Shown here piece after piece: positions 47,459 to 57,879 of a stretch of 64,000 bases of DNA (position 1 is the first letter of the stretch; the number at the start of each line of letters is the position of its first letter). The DNA comes from Enoplosus armatus. Taxonomy: Eukaryota; Chordata; Actinopteri; Centrarchiformes; Enoplosidae. The DNA lies in contig NC_092188.1 in assembly GCF_043641665.1 (NCBI RefSeq), positions 17,505,704 through 17,569,703 on the forward strand. Reading direction: 5' to 3'. A program made the position numbers and the translations under genes. A model generated the notes under the pieces. The model ran no database searches. It was given only the letters and a program-made list of their open reading frames with translations, and had not been told where the DNA came from.

Positions 47459-50400
47459 CAATATTGTTATAATATTGCGGTTGTCTTAGTGCATCTGGAG
47501 CTTGAATTTAGTGTTTTTCAGAGACAGATGCAGGAGGCCAGCATTTGGTTTGCGCAGGGAATGTGGACATGCCCATAAATGGAGAAAGTTGTGTTTCTTT
47601 TTTTCAACAGATGATTACGATTGGCATTAAGTCATAGCATTCACAATACCGCCAAAATAACAGATTTAGACTATGAGAAGATTAAGTGTTTGAGCTGCAG
47701 CTTAAGACAGTAAACTAATTGAAATAAAAAATAAAAATAAAAATGTAGGTTTAACACAAAACATTGTTTGATAATGATCCTGCATGTGCAATACACACTG
47801 TATATGTGTGAGTGTATGGCTGTGTGTGCAAGCGTTCCTGTTTGAGTGAAGGAGAACAAAGCCAACACAACTAAATGTCCTGCTGGAAAGGCGCTTTTTT
47901 AGTGTTGATTTTCACCTCCAGAGGAAGAGGATATCTGTCATTCCTGGCATAATTAGTCAATATTGCAAAATTTGTCTTACAAGCCAGAATTTCAATGGGG
48001 TACAAATGGTGAAAGGATTGCCACTGGCTATTAAATAATTAGTATTGGCGAAGGCACAAAAGGATACCCTGTAAAAATCAGCCAACCAAAGAAGGCATTT
48101 TGTCTATTGAGTCATTTCATTAAAACAATTAATCTGTTCAACCGAGCCATTATTTTTGGTATTTGTGTGAAAGCTCATCTGTATTTTACCTCTACAGAGC
48201 AAATGTAGAGTGAGGCATATAAAACAATGCAAAATGACTTACAGCCTCTACCAGTACTCCAGTGTGTAGTACTACAGTACAATAGCAATACCATAACAGC
48301 CAAAGAAATACCTTCAATGCTTTTCACATCATATTCCAGCTATAATGTAAAAAGAGACAAGTGTAATGTCACTATTGTATTGGCTTTAGGTGATGGCTGT
48401 GGTTTCTCTGAGGGAGAAAAGAAAAACAAACCCCTGCAATTCACTTTATATTCATTCACAAGCGCAGTGACAAGCCATAAATACTGATGATGGCAATGAC
48501 AATAATGAATGTTATTTATTCCTAAGAGGGAAACTTAGTCGCCACACAATCAGGAGGCAACAACAACCGCAAAGCATCCAGAGACCAGATTACCTGCAGA
48601 AAAGGCAGCTAAAACTGGTACATCACATTCATTATTCAGCTTGCTTTCACAGTTACATTACTACAATCTGCTGCATTTCACAAGAGGGCTTTAAAAGGAA
48701 GAAGGACATTTTTAATTGTCAGTTTGACCCCTGATGCTCACTCTTGCGGCTCTGCGACACGAAGTGATGAATTCCTGATGAATTTGGGTACAGCTGCGTC
48801 TGCCCCCTAAAATGGCCACTTTTGGGCATGTCAAGTTAATTAACCTAGTTTGAACCAAATATTTAGACATCTAAAGAGTTCAGATATGTAAATTTCTTGT
48901 AAACAGGACATGGAGTTGAAGAAACGAAATTCAATCCAAATCGAAATGTGCAAAACTGATTGCTAAAGTCACACATAAATCGATCTTTGTAACCCAAGGC
49001 ACAACAACATCCCCCTTCTTCCTCCAGGCTGCGTGTCTCTCGTCAATGTCCCGACAGGTAGGCAGTGGGGGCTCATACTTGGTGAAAATCCCAACATCAT
49101 CGCTTAGTTTGCAGAGCAAATTACTGCACCGTGCAGACAACTGCTCGGGTCTCATAGAAAATTAATGGAGGCCGAATTGGCTGCTTAGTGGATCACATTT
49201 GGTGGAGCTTCACCGTAACAGAAAGAGTCAGCGTGGATACACACAGTGAGCAGCCACACAGAGGAGAGAAAACGCTCTTTATTTTTTTCTATCATGTATA
49301 TGCTGTAGTAACATTTGATCACAAACCTGGTTTATTATCCATAAAGGTGTTATTCTAATCTTTTTAATAGGCAGAAACACAGAAATCTTTATTGACTCAG
49401 GAGATGTTGATGATGTATTATACAGAACAAGTGTCCTTGGTATCTGGTCCATTATTTGGTTTTGGTTATGTGTAAACATCATGATATATTGTAGGTGTAA
49501 AAAAGTCTTGAGGCTATACATGTGGATACTCTTTTGAAAAATGAGTCTTATTGTAAGTCTTCCAACAAACATAGCTACACATTTTGTGATCGTTAAATCC
49601 TTCTTCATCCCTATGAAGAATGTGTGAGCTAAAACACTGAAAGACCAAAAGAAAAAAAAACCCCACACACACACACACCCACCAAGCTACTACGTGATAT
49701 CTGTAGTTGTGCGTCACTGAACACGTGTGTTTCCCTGTAGTCAATGTTACTAAACAACACAAGTCATTGCAAAGAGCTGCAAACTTGACAAGGGCAAGCA
49801 ACTGAAGTGAACAGACAAAATACTTTCCTGGCCTGTGTTTGTTCACAAATTGGGAACTGTTTACAAGATTTACTTGTACTCATTAACTAAGGCTTGCAGT
49901 TGTTGATTTACCAGTTTAATGTATCTCAATGTGTCACTGCTTTGCGAATCAATTGGTGAATAGTTTCACTCCAGTTTTTGTGTTTTTTGGCTTCATTTGG
50001 GAGAAAAAACACTGTGACATCCTGTCGCTGCAGAGACAGGCGATGCAAATAGGAACTGCAAGAGATGTCAATAAGATGAGAGAGGTTGGTTGTTTGCCTC
50101 TCTGAATGTCTGCGTGTACATACATGTGAATGCTACAGGGTAGGAAAAAGAACTAGCAGTTTCCGATCTGTGGAGTTTTGTGTTAAACTGACAGGACATG
50201 TGCAGAGGTAGCGGGGGGGGGGGGGGGGGGGGGGGGCTTGTACTGTGAAGAGTGGATCACATACTGTTAGCACTCATTGGAGCTGTGGGATATTGCAAAC
50301 CAAAGTAGGGCAACATAGAAACTGTTAAAACTCCAGCAGAGCAAACAAACATATCCATCTCCATTCTGGTGAGAGGGACACAGGAAAAGAATTGGTGGTA

Positions 50401-53400
50401 AAGAGAAATATGGTGGAGGATGAAACACACAGGTTACTCCAGATGCATCTGGTTACATGCAAGGGATATATATTTAGATCTTGGCTTTGGTGGTTCTAAG
50501 CAAGGCACCAACCTGTAGGTAGGTAAAAACCCTTAGCTTATAATGACACAGTGGTTTCAGTGTTCACTGTGGGAAGAGGGGGAATATCATATAAGTGGGA
50601 GCCAAACCCTCAAATGGGAAAATTCTCATTTAAAATAAAATCCAATCCATTAGCAGGCAACATGGGAAATCATTCAGTTGGAAAATGGGATCCAATCCCC
50701 AAACGTGACAAAATGCGGACTCCCTCAGCAGGGCTGAATGGGATGCCTTCCTTTTTTTTTGTTTAAGACACCCGGCATCAAAGAGCTCAAAGCCCTGGGA
50801 CAGAATAATATGCACTCTTGAGGGTAACTTGTTGACGCATCACACATGAGAGGAAGCCCACTGTTTGCCACCAAAATCAAAAAATATATATTAGAAAATG
50901 TTTATTCATATTGCTATTAGCACTTTTACATCATTAAAAATGTAATAGACATGTCTACTGAAATAAACAAAACAGTGAGGATTGTAAGCTGAACTGAGAT
51001 TGAGGAGATATTTACACTCAATTTAAGAAAACTGAGATGATCTCCAGCCTGCGTCTCATTTGGCTGCCCCTGTAAAGTACAAGCAGACAATGACAACCAC
51101 TCACCAAACCATTCCCTGACAGCATCCCAGGGGACAGTCAGTGTACTACATTTGCTACATTTTCTCATCATAAACCTAAAGCAGCACAAAATGAACTGGC
51201 TGTGAGACAAGGAGGAATAAAATGTATTGATGCACTGACATATTTATTTAAGAATTTAATTCTGAAAGTGAAGATAAGATAGCACCAAATGTCTTTTCAG
51301 AACTTTCAGAACTTGACAGCATTGATGTGATTTGGTTGGTGCTTCAAAGGCATCCCATTTTAACGCCCATAGCTATGTTTGAGTGCTGAATAAGTGGCTC
51401 CAAATATCACATGTAAGCTGACACCAAGTCTGACAGTGCAGTACTGCCATATAATTACACAATATTTTTTCCCAGAACAGCCTCGTTCAATTTTTTCCTC
51501 CATTATCAGGAACATCAAATAAAATGTCCCATTTATGAAAGTATTGAACCACTTCTGCAATGATTGTGGACTTAATGTCTCATGATCACACCAGACATTT
51601 AAGACTGTACGCATTTTTAAAAGCCTCCTGATTATTATTGAAACTACTGAATGATAATGGGCCTTCCATCTGAGATCTGGGCTCTTTTCATTCTTGTCCA
51701 TCCGTTTGTCTTACCATTAGGGGAGGGCCGAAAGAAGAGAACCTTTAAAACAACATTACATCAGATAGTGGGAGAGAAAGAGTAAGTAACTTTAAGAGAG
51801 ACAGAATAATTAGGAAAAAAATGGCGACAGAGGGACGGAAGAAGAGATTAGATGTGGGACAGAGGTGATAGAGTGAGAGAGAGGATAACTGGGAGGAGAG
51901 GAGGAGACAAAGAAATAACAGAATGAGCCATATAGAGAGGCGTCTGATTACTAATTATTTACTTATCTATATACTTTCGTTAAGCAATATCTGACCAGGT
52001 CATATGTAGTTGCACGTTTTTGTGACACATCAATGTAAGACAGACTGAACACAGCTCCTGATTTATTCATTCAAGAATTTAAAGGTTAAACTGCAGTGTG
52101 TTTGTATTATTGGGCTGCATGAATATCAAATCAGGACTTATTATTAGCAAATCTCAAATAAGCATGAATCAACAAGATCTCTTGATAAAATCTAACCTTT
52201 ATCGAAGGGTTTTGTATGTGTGTGTGGTGGCAGTTTGGGGAGTAAATTAAAATGAATTGAAATAGCAACTTATTTGTTATTGTTTTGGGGGGTTATCTTT
52301 AAATGGGAAAAAATGAAGAAGAAGGAAACTGAAAAAAAAAAAAAGGAAGATTTGTTCCTTAAAATGGAATTTGTATGTATTATTCCAGTAATCTTTCACA
52401 GATTTGACTCTCAGATCTCATTTTGAGATTTGCATAATAATAACAATAAAAACTCAATAATCTTGACCAGACATATAAGATATTAATCCTGAGTAGATTT
52501 TCACTCTAAAATAAATAGTAGAGAAATGGAGGAGAAGGCCGCTAACATTTTTCTCCCACTCTGGTCCATGAAATCAAAAGAAACGCAGAATCATCACTTT
52601 CTTTTATCTTTGGACACACCTTTGAAGTCAACATTCACTTGTTTTCAGTGTGTTTTCCTTATTAAGTGCTGACTGTTTGAATCTGTCATCTAGAGCAAGA
52701 AAGATTTAATATATCAAGCTTTGACAGGAAGGGACACGGTCATGATGAGGCTGTAGAAGATGTGAGCTCTTAGTGGCTGGATAGGGAGGGCCTCCCACTG
52801 GTGCTGACTCTCCCTCACAGTATGGGGGCAGAACATTATCGAACGACGAGCGCAGAGAAGACAGAATTACACCACATAGTAAATACACAGGCTGTGATTA
52901 CTCGATTTACACCTCAGATTGGAATGTCAATTTGCAGGACAGCTCTACCCACTAAAAGTGATGAGACATTAGGAGCAGTAAAGATGTTTCCAACACATTT
53001 TATTTATGGAGAACAAAAGCTGGGGAGCCATTCTAAAGACATGTGAAACAATATGAACCTATTCTAGATACCCTGTATTCACACAAAGTAACCTGACATT
53101 GAAGATGATACAGATCTGAATAAAGTCTGACTAAAATCCAACATTTTCTGTATCAATAGTTCAAGTCTGTGACCAATCTAGATACTCTATCTCTATGACA
53201 GGAACCACCAGTAGAAGTCAGAAAGCTGCGGAACAATGGACTTCCTGTTAACGAGGGCTGATGGAAGATCTGGTCATGTGATCAATATTGACATTAATCT
53301 TCCGGCTAGAGAGTAAAATATTACCGTTGTCTGTCAATACATCACCTGGACAGACTGTGGCATTAATCAGAGGAACACACAAGCACACACCACTGATATG

Positions 53401-54845
53401 CACACATTAACACATTGCACTGTGCCAGCATCGCAGGTTTAACCTTTGATAACTAGTGATTTTAGGGTGTTGGGACAACAAATGTAAGTAATAAGTAGAC
53501 AACAAACAAACAAAGCACAAAGGCCTGTCATAATGTCACTGCAACAGCCTCTGAAATGCCACAGACCGAAAACCAGTGACATAAATCAACAGAACTTGGC
53601 TTCAGAGACTCACGGTTTCTCCCTGTGTATTATATTGGTAAAAACAGTGTGTATGTGTGTGTGTGCTTTGTAGATCACTGCGCAGAGGGTCTGTTGGCCT
53701 GATTCTCCCAATTTCACCAGTTTGTGAGCTCAGAGCAATTTAACTGGTCAACATACGTTAATACACTCCCTCCCACTCACACACACACAAACACACATAC
53801 AAAGGAGAAAGGAGAAAATGGCCACCCCTGGCAAAGACAGGCAATGCATCTCTTTCAATATAAAGGTCAGCAACGCGGTAGGTATAGAAAGAGTGAGTGT
53901 TTCTATGTTTGTGTGTAAAACAGTTTAAACCTGCATTAATTTTTTTTTGGGGCCACTTGGGGGTAGCAATATAGTATATAGTAACATATTGACGTTAGGT
54001 AAGACTTGCTTACCTATCCAGCAGATACATAAGTTTTCATTTGGAGTCTTGTTTCTATCCACCTGATTAATGCAAGTCCAACATTCAGTCTACATTTAGC
54101 TCTGTTTTAGTTTCCAATATCCAATATCTGGCTAAATGTTTTATTATGTTCACCAGCTAGTCGCTAACTTTGTCTGTCTGCTGTTTGGTGCTGGGCAAGT
54201 AGCGTACAGTGGCTTTTTAGAGCTCTTCCACTGAAAACAGCTGCCTGCTGCAGCTGGAAACGAGGGTGATGAGAGCTATGAGACTGAACCAAAACAATTA
54301 AGTTACGGAACTAAAGACCAAAACAATGAGCTGAAAGATGCTAAACAGCTCCTGAGAGCTGAAGTGGTCTGCAGAGTTGGGTGATGTTTCTCTGTAGGTG
54401 GATCACTATAAGTGACCCCTTTCACATAACACATAATAAAAAACTAAATATTGATTAGAGCAGCTTTAAGTTTGTTAAGCATCTATCACACCAGTCACTG
54501 GTAGCTTGCAAAATATATGACGCGAAGTGTGTGCAAAAGTTCAAAATAAAATTAATTATAAATTAATAACATGATAACCTGTAGAGGAATTCTCTTAATA
54601 GATTTTGATCAATTGAACTCGGACAATAATCTGTAACAGTGATGTTATTTATACACCATAAATCACAATCTGCACCACAACAGATTTCTTTGTCATGGAA
54701 TCCAGCTTGTCAACCTGCACACTAGCACAAAACGGTGAAGCTTGTTTACTGTGCTGAGAGTCACGGATTTTTACTTGTAGGAGCAGTTAAGATTTATTGT
54801 CTCTCTCACACACACACAGACACACACACACCTACACACACACAC

Positions 54846-54880
<35 letters not shown>

Positions 54881-57879
54881 CTGCAGAAAGCAGCAGCAAT
54901 GGATAGAATGATGCATCATTCACTTGCTACAAATTTCCACAGCTATACCTCACAGTATATACTGTAGAAGTACAGCAGTGTGTGTGTGTGTGTGTGGGTG
55001 GGTGAGAAACTGAGCCGCCCACCACGCTGTACCTCACAAATCATACTGCCAGGGCACGGGGCACAGCTCTCTCTGCCTGCCCTTGATTTCCATTTCCTTC
55101 AGTGCGGCGCACCTCCTTTCTCTCCATCTATATCTGATCATTCAGTATCCCCATTTCTTCTCTCTCATTCTGTGTCACTTTCAGTTTGGTTCTCCCCAAC
55201 TCAGACTTCTCTTTTCTCCCACCTTGTCCTTACTCCATTATCTTAGTCATGTATAGTCACCCCACTTGGCTCTCTCTCTCTCTCTCTCTGTATATGTCAT
55301 AATTTCTTCAAACCCAATGGCATCCTCAATCTCATCCTCACTGCATCTCCTCCTTTCTCCCTCCTTTTCTCTCTCTCTCCCTACACCCCACCCCCCCCTT
55401 CTCTCCTCCACTGTGTTAAAAGGCAACAAGTCTTTGTTGTTTATTTGGAGGACAATCAGAGACAGATTGTTTGCTTTAGGGGATGTCTGTCTACGTATGT
55501 AAATGTGCGTCGTGCATGTGAGCGTCTCTATCTGCGTCCTGTACACAGTCAAGGAATTAATCACTCAGATCTTCCTACTAAATAAACTCAAGGTGGTCTA
55601 CGGAGTGGGACATAGAGAGAAATAGAGCAGAAGAGATGATGTTTAAATATCATCACTGACACTGCTCTGTACGCACCAAAAGGCAGAGATGTCCCTGGCG
55701 TGACTGTAACTGATAAAACGTGTGATTCATTCATGAAAATACATTGATAGTTGGACAGAGGCTATATGAACACACTAAATTAGGGTGCCTATAAGAAATA
55801 TCCATGTGCTGATTTGATGTCATACAATACACATTTTTCTACTAGTCTGAAACCAAGGCTGGCTTCTCTACAGCATCCATTAAAATCCTATAAAATAATG
55901 ATAACGTTCATACTTCTAGAGGCAGAGGTTCACCCAATTTCCTGAAGCATGAAAAGAAACGTATTAATGCTTAATGCTGGACCTCAATAGTACCAACTGA
56001 AATGTGTAGCATATAGACAATGTCATCAAAAGTTGATTCAGTGCTTGATCAGATTTTATATCCTGATTTAACATTTTCTGATTTAAATCAGTGAACTTTG
56101 CTTAGTTTAGTCTGTATTCTATTTAGCATAACTTATATGGCTGTGTGTGCGAAGATAACATTAAACACTGATGAATTAAGAAGTCATGGGTGTATTTAAT
56201 CGAATGAAAAACCTGTAGAAAAACATGTTCACATTCCTCAAACTGAGGTACTGAAATATGTATAATTATGGTACCAGTAAACTGTAATTTCATTTAAAAC
56301 CAGTAGTACTGTATTGGTACTGTACCTCCTGTCCACCTTGTCATAATGTGCACATAACAACACCATGCTGTGCACAGGCAATACATTCTGAGACTGCTGT
56401 GCTCTCACCAATAAGGCACAAAAGATGGCTTCCATTACATTTCTTATCAACATATACAAACCTCTGAACTTACTGGAAGTGCTTTTAAAAGGTTGGCGGC
56501 AAACTGAGTGCAAGTTACAATAATCTGACCTTAGAGTGCAGCAAAAAAATGTGTTGTGTGTAGGAAGGTTTAGCGTATGATGCCACGTAGTGCTGCATCT
56601 ACAGGAGCCCCCTGACCAATAGAGGAACACTTTGTTCTCACTACAGGAAAGCAAGAGCTTAGCCAGTACAAAGCAATTGTCTTGGTGATTGACACCTACC
56701 TGTCATGCCTGGAGGGGTTTTCAAGAATTTCCCATTGAAATTTTGAATCACCACATCACACTTCTCTGTCGACTCCATCCTGAAAGAGAGAGAGAAAGAA
56801 AGAGGTGCTTCTTGAGGACAAAAGACTCCTTATGTTACTATTCAATATGCACAAATACAAACTGTGAACAAAATGCGTTAGGTGGGCCTGTGCATGTGTG
56901 TGTGTGTGTTTGTGTGTCTGTGTCTCTTCTATGGGGTTTCCTCTCCTTTGTCCCGGTTTAAAAGCTCCATTCAGTCTGATCTGTTGTGTGTCATGTCCTC
57001 TTTGTCTGCCCCTATTCAGCTCTGCTCACCCAATCACAGCTCAATGACTAATTGCCTGCTTGGCAAGCAAAAGCCAGTGTGTGAGAGTGTGTGTGTGGGA
57101 GAGAGAAAAATGGTGATGGAAGAAAGAGAGAGACTGTGTGTGTGTGTGTGTGTGTGTGTGGTATGTGAGCATGCATGTCGCTGTGTGTGTCTTGGGTTTT
57201 CTTCACATAGCCAGTGACCCTGAATGGAGAACTGACTGCATTCTAATCACTGGCACACTCCACGGTGTAACTGAGAGGACCACACATACACACACAACAC
57301 ACACAGAGGAAGGTGACGGGGCCAAGGGTACAGGAATGTGGAGTTGTATCATTACTGCGTAAAGTCCTTTGGTTGTACTTGGCAGGGAGTCAACTCGGGG
57401 TAATGTTGCCTCCTGCATCTATGTGTGTCCATTATGCATCTGTATCATTTTGTGTCTGATTATAAGTAGTATTATAGTAGTAGTATAGTAGTATAGTTAT
57501 TAGTAATTATAGTTTGTCCAGCAAAAGCATACATTTATATACATTTGAATGTGACTGACAATTGGCATGTAACATTTGTATCATGACCCTGGAGCCAGAG
57601 CAGCAACAGAAAATCATAGCCGTCAGTTCCTCACATACTGAACTACTAATAGAAGATTTTTGGAGAACCATAAGTGCATGTGACTGTGTGTGTCCATGTG
57701 TGTGTCTCTCCCTGTGCATACCTGGCAAAGCCGACTCCTCTGCTCAGGCCATTGGCGTCCCTCAGTATCCGTGTGGAGATGACGTGACCGAACGGCTTCA
57801 GCATGTTCTCCAGCTCCTGCTCATCCATGGACAGAGGCAGGTTCGAGATGTAAAGGTTGGTGGGGTCCTGCTCCTGTTG
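22771..57879 (-). CDS. rbms3: RNA-binding motif single-stranded-interacting protein 3, C-terminal part (5' end beyond the window)
   Basis: Sequence-specific RNA/ssDNA-binding protein of the c-myc-gene-single-strand (MSSP/RBMS) family. Family members bind AU-rich RNA and act mainly in cytoplasmic mRNA control. Ten exons join in frame to 289 residues. The part visible here is RRM2, with RNP2 LYISNL (9-14) and RNP1 RGVGFAR (47-53), then the conserved [14 protein letters not shown] linker. A low-complexity Gln/Pro/Ser/Thr tail follows, containing [48 protein letters not shown] and [12 protein letters not shown], and ends [27 protein letters not shown] and TYIPQYT fit RBMS3 better than RBMS1 or RBMS2. 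RRM1 and the start codon are not found up to 64000. Introns range from 0.3 to 13 kb. The 51-, 117- and 87-nt exons are symmetric and could be skipped without frameshift. Confidence 0.93.
22775..23811 (-). other. rbms3 last intron
   Basis: About 1 kb, containing a truncated foldback element at 23141-23370. No further exon is recognised. Confidence 0.6.
23141..23370 (+). mobile_element. Foldback MITE-like element, copy 2 (truncated)
   Basis: Begins GTTTGACATTTTGGGAAATA and follows the family through GATGAGAAGATCGACACCAT, GTTAGCTTAGCC and AGCCTGGCTCTGTC, then stops. The right half, including the second terminal repeat, is missing. Confidence 0.8.
23812..23936 (-). CDS. rbms3: rbms3 penultimate exon
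   Basis: Acceptor TGGTGTCAG. Encodes [20 protein letters not shown] and on to [11 protein letters not shown] plus two bases AA. Donor AA/GTGAGT. Reading through the donor would give AAG TGA, the same Lys-stop as the spliced form. Confidence 0.9.
24236..24322 (-). CDS. rbms3: rbms3 87-nt exon ([12 protein letters not shown]...)
   Basis: Acceptor GCTCTCTGCAG. Encodes [20 protein letters not shown] and VPASAITVE. Donor GAA/GTAAGG. The alanine run is longer than the AAA of human RBMS3. Confidence 0.92.
24599..24621. repeat. (CA)n microsatellite
   Basis: CA run about 45 nt downstream (in transcript sense) of the 117-nt rbms3 exon, where it appears as (GT)n in the pre-mRNA. Confidence 0.9.
24665..24781 (-). 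CDS. rbms3: rbms3 117-nt exon (GAVITPA...LSLGTTGT)
   Basis: Acceptor CCTGCCTCAG. Carries [12 protein letters not shown] and [16 protein letters not shown]. Donor ACT/GTGAGT. Phase 0 at both ends. Confidence 0.92.
25060..25482 (+). mobile_element. Foldback MITE-like element, copy 3 (complete)
   Basis: About 420 bp. The left arm starts GGAAATACCCTTATTTGC and the reverse complement of the right end reads GGAAATACACATTTGCTGAA. The arms match for roughly 85 bp through GTTAGATGAGAAGAT and AAATA(C/T)GA(G/A)GCTACAGC. An internal second inverted pair, GAGCTAAGCTTGG and TATGCTAAGCTAAGC, extends the fold. No coding capacity. Confidence 0.85.
26306..26349. repeat. (CA)n microsatellite
   Basis: About 22 CA units without interruption. 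Confidence 0.95.
26505..26582. repeat. Interrupted (CA)n microsatellite
   Basis: CA runs broken by TCA and TACAGTAAA. Open frames across it are repeat artefacts. Confidence 0.95.
30717..30767 (-). CDS. rbms3: rbms3 51-nt symmetric exon
   Basis: Encodes [17 protein letters not shown]. Acceptor TCTCCACAG, preceded by a pyrimidine tract of roughly 350 nt. Donor ACA/GTAAGT. It is phase 0 at both ends, so skipping it would keep the frame. Confidence 0.9.
30775..31125 (-). promoter_or_regulatory. Exceptionally long polypyrimidine tract before the 51-nt exon
   Basis: The plus strand is almost entirely A/G for about 350 nt, so the rbms3 pre-mRNA carries a C/U tract of that length running up to the acceptor of the 51-nt exon. 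Normal tracts are about 15-40 nt. Regulation by a pyrimidine-tract-binding protein is inference. Confidence 0.5.
31765..31794. repeat. (GT)n microsatellite
   Basis: About 15 GT units. Confidence 0.95.
33002..33098 (-). CDS. rbms3: rbms3 exon (FYSSPYSI...PVSTYQ)
   Basis: Acceptor GCTTCCATAG. Completes Gly, then [20 protein letters not shown] and [12 protein letters not shown]. Donor CAG/GTGGGT. The distal open frame past the donor is intronic. Confidence 0.92.
33808..34115. repeat. GA-rich satellite with GGCAGA higher-order units
   Basis: About 300 bp of (GA)n interrupted at intervals by GGCAGA or AAAGGCAGA. One block of about 60 bp (about 33951-34009 and 34010-34070) occurs twice nearly unchanged, which suggests unit duplication. 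Long frames on both strands are repeat artefacts. Confidence 0.95.
34209..34230. repeat. LINE target-site duplication, left copy
   Basis: 22 bases beginning ACAAACACACTGTTGG. Matches 36027-36048 except for one C/T difference. Confidence 0.85.
35294..35695 (+). pseudogene. LINE ORF2 fragment: linker between endonuclease and reverse transcriptase
   Basis: 133 uninterrupted codons. From about residue 20 they match the charged, Lys/Arg/Glu-rich linker of RTE-like ORF2 proteins ([31 protein letters not shown]). The first residues are junction sequence. The frame breaks soon after 35695 but homology continues in other frames to about 36010. Confidence 0.8.
36027..36048. repeat. LINE target-site duplication, right copy
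   Basis: Partner of 34209-34230. It directly abuts the end of the inverted segment. Confidence 0.85.
38636..38701. repeat. (GA)n followed by (GT)n
   Basis: About 26 GA units run directly into GT units, roughly 260 nt downstream (transcript sense) of the 44-nt rbms3 exon. Confidence 0.95.
38958..39001 (-). CDS. rbms3: rbms3 44-nt exon ([14 protein letters not shown])
   Basis: Acceptor TCTCTCTTCTAG. Encodes [14 protein letters not shown] plus two bases of Gly, with donor CGG/GTAGGT. The reading frame is maintained only together with the next 97-nt exon. Confidence 0.9.
40058..40224 (+). mobile_element. Truncated copy of the TTAA-flanked MITE
   Basis: Matches 19396-19575 of the complete copy through GTGAGATTTCCATGTCTTG, CTGTGCCTTTAAACAAGCCG, GGTTGTGATGTCACAACTA and ACAGTCACCGC. 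It lacks both terminal repeats and has a small internal deletion. Confidence 0.8.
40669..40686. repeat. Poly-C run (18)
   Basis: Eighteen C in a row. Confidence 0.95.
41390..41615. repeat. Minisatellite, about 21-bp unit
   Basis: Repeats of roughly ACAAAGAGACACAAAATGACT with substitutions. Because the period is a multiple of three, the minus strand gives repetitive hydrophobic frames of the FVSLC type, which I take as artefacts. Confidence 0.85.
43312..43418 (-). CDS. rbms3: rbms3 exon: [14 protein letters not shown] linker
   Basis: Acceptor CACTCTGTAG. Encodes [20 protein letters not shown] and on to [10 protein letters not shown], with donor GAG/GTGAGG. The basic linker after RRM2 is the most conserved part of the tail. 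Confidence 0.93.
45615..45637. repeat. (GT)n microsatellite
   Basis: GT run followed by TATG/TATA repeats. Confidence 0.9.
46721..46754. repeat. (CA)n microsatellite
   Basis: About 17 CA units. Confidence 0.95.
47240..47270. repeat. (CAA)n trinucleotide repeat
   Basis: CAA units with one TAG and one CAG interruption. Gives a Leu/Val run on the minus strand. Confidence 0.9.
47424..47457. repeat. (CA)n microsatellite
   Basis: About 16 CA units. Confidence 0.95.
50213..50236. repeat. Poly-G run (24)
   Basis: Twenty-four G in a row on the plus strand. In the rbms3 transcript this is poly-C. Confidence 0.95.
53948..54424 (+). repeat. Dispersed repeat, copy B (longer copy)
   Basis: About 480 bp, starting TTGGGGCCACTTGGGGGTAG and ending near ATAAGTGACCCCTTTCACA. 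Shares ordered blocks with the minus-strand copy at 3829-4055 and retains interior sequence that copy lacks. No coding frame. Confidence 0.65.
54806..54880. repeat. Interrupted (CA)n microsatellite
   Basis: CA runs with repeated CCTACACA interruptions. Confidence 0.95.
56700..56779 (-). CDS. rbms3: rbms3 exon: end of RRM2
   Basis: Acceptor CTCTCTTTCAG. Encodes [20 protein letters not shown] and TPPGMT, ending one base into an Ala codon at CAG/GTAGGT. Confidence 0.93.
56780..57721 (-). other. rbms3 intron inside RRM2, 0.9 kb
   Basis: Contains GT-rich patches, the clearest at 57135-57161. No other element is seen. Confidence 0.65.
57135..57161. repeat. (GT)n microsatellite
   Basis: About 13 GT units. 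Confidence 0.9.
57722..57879 (-). CDS. rbms3: rbms3 exon: most of RRM2
   Basis: The acceptor (minus) is CTCTCAACAG. It encodes [20 protein letters not shown] and continues to GVGFA plus two bases of an Arg codon, ending at donor AG/GTATGC. The intron interrupts RNP1, as expected for this family. Confidence 0.93.

Larger units (their letters stand above)
43419..56699 (-). other. rbms3 intron, 13.3 kb (largest complete intron)
   Basis: Contains GT/CA microsatellites (45615-45637, 46721-46754, 47424-47457, 54806-54880, 54979-54998), a CAA tract (47240-47270), a poly-G run (50213-50236) and dispersed repeat copy B (53948-54424). A 74-codon minus-strand frame at 48931-49155 is unidentified. No rbms3 exon was recognised here. 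Confidence 0.6.
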
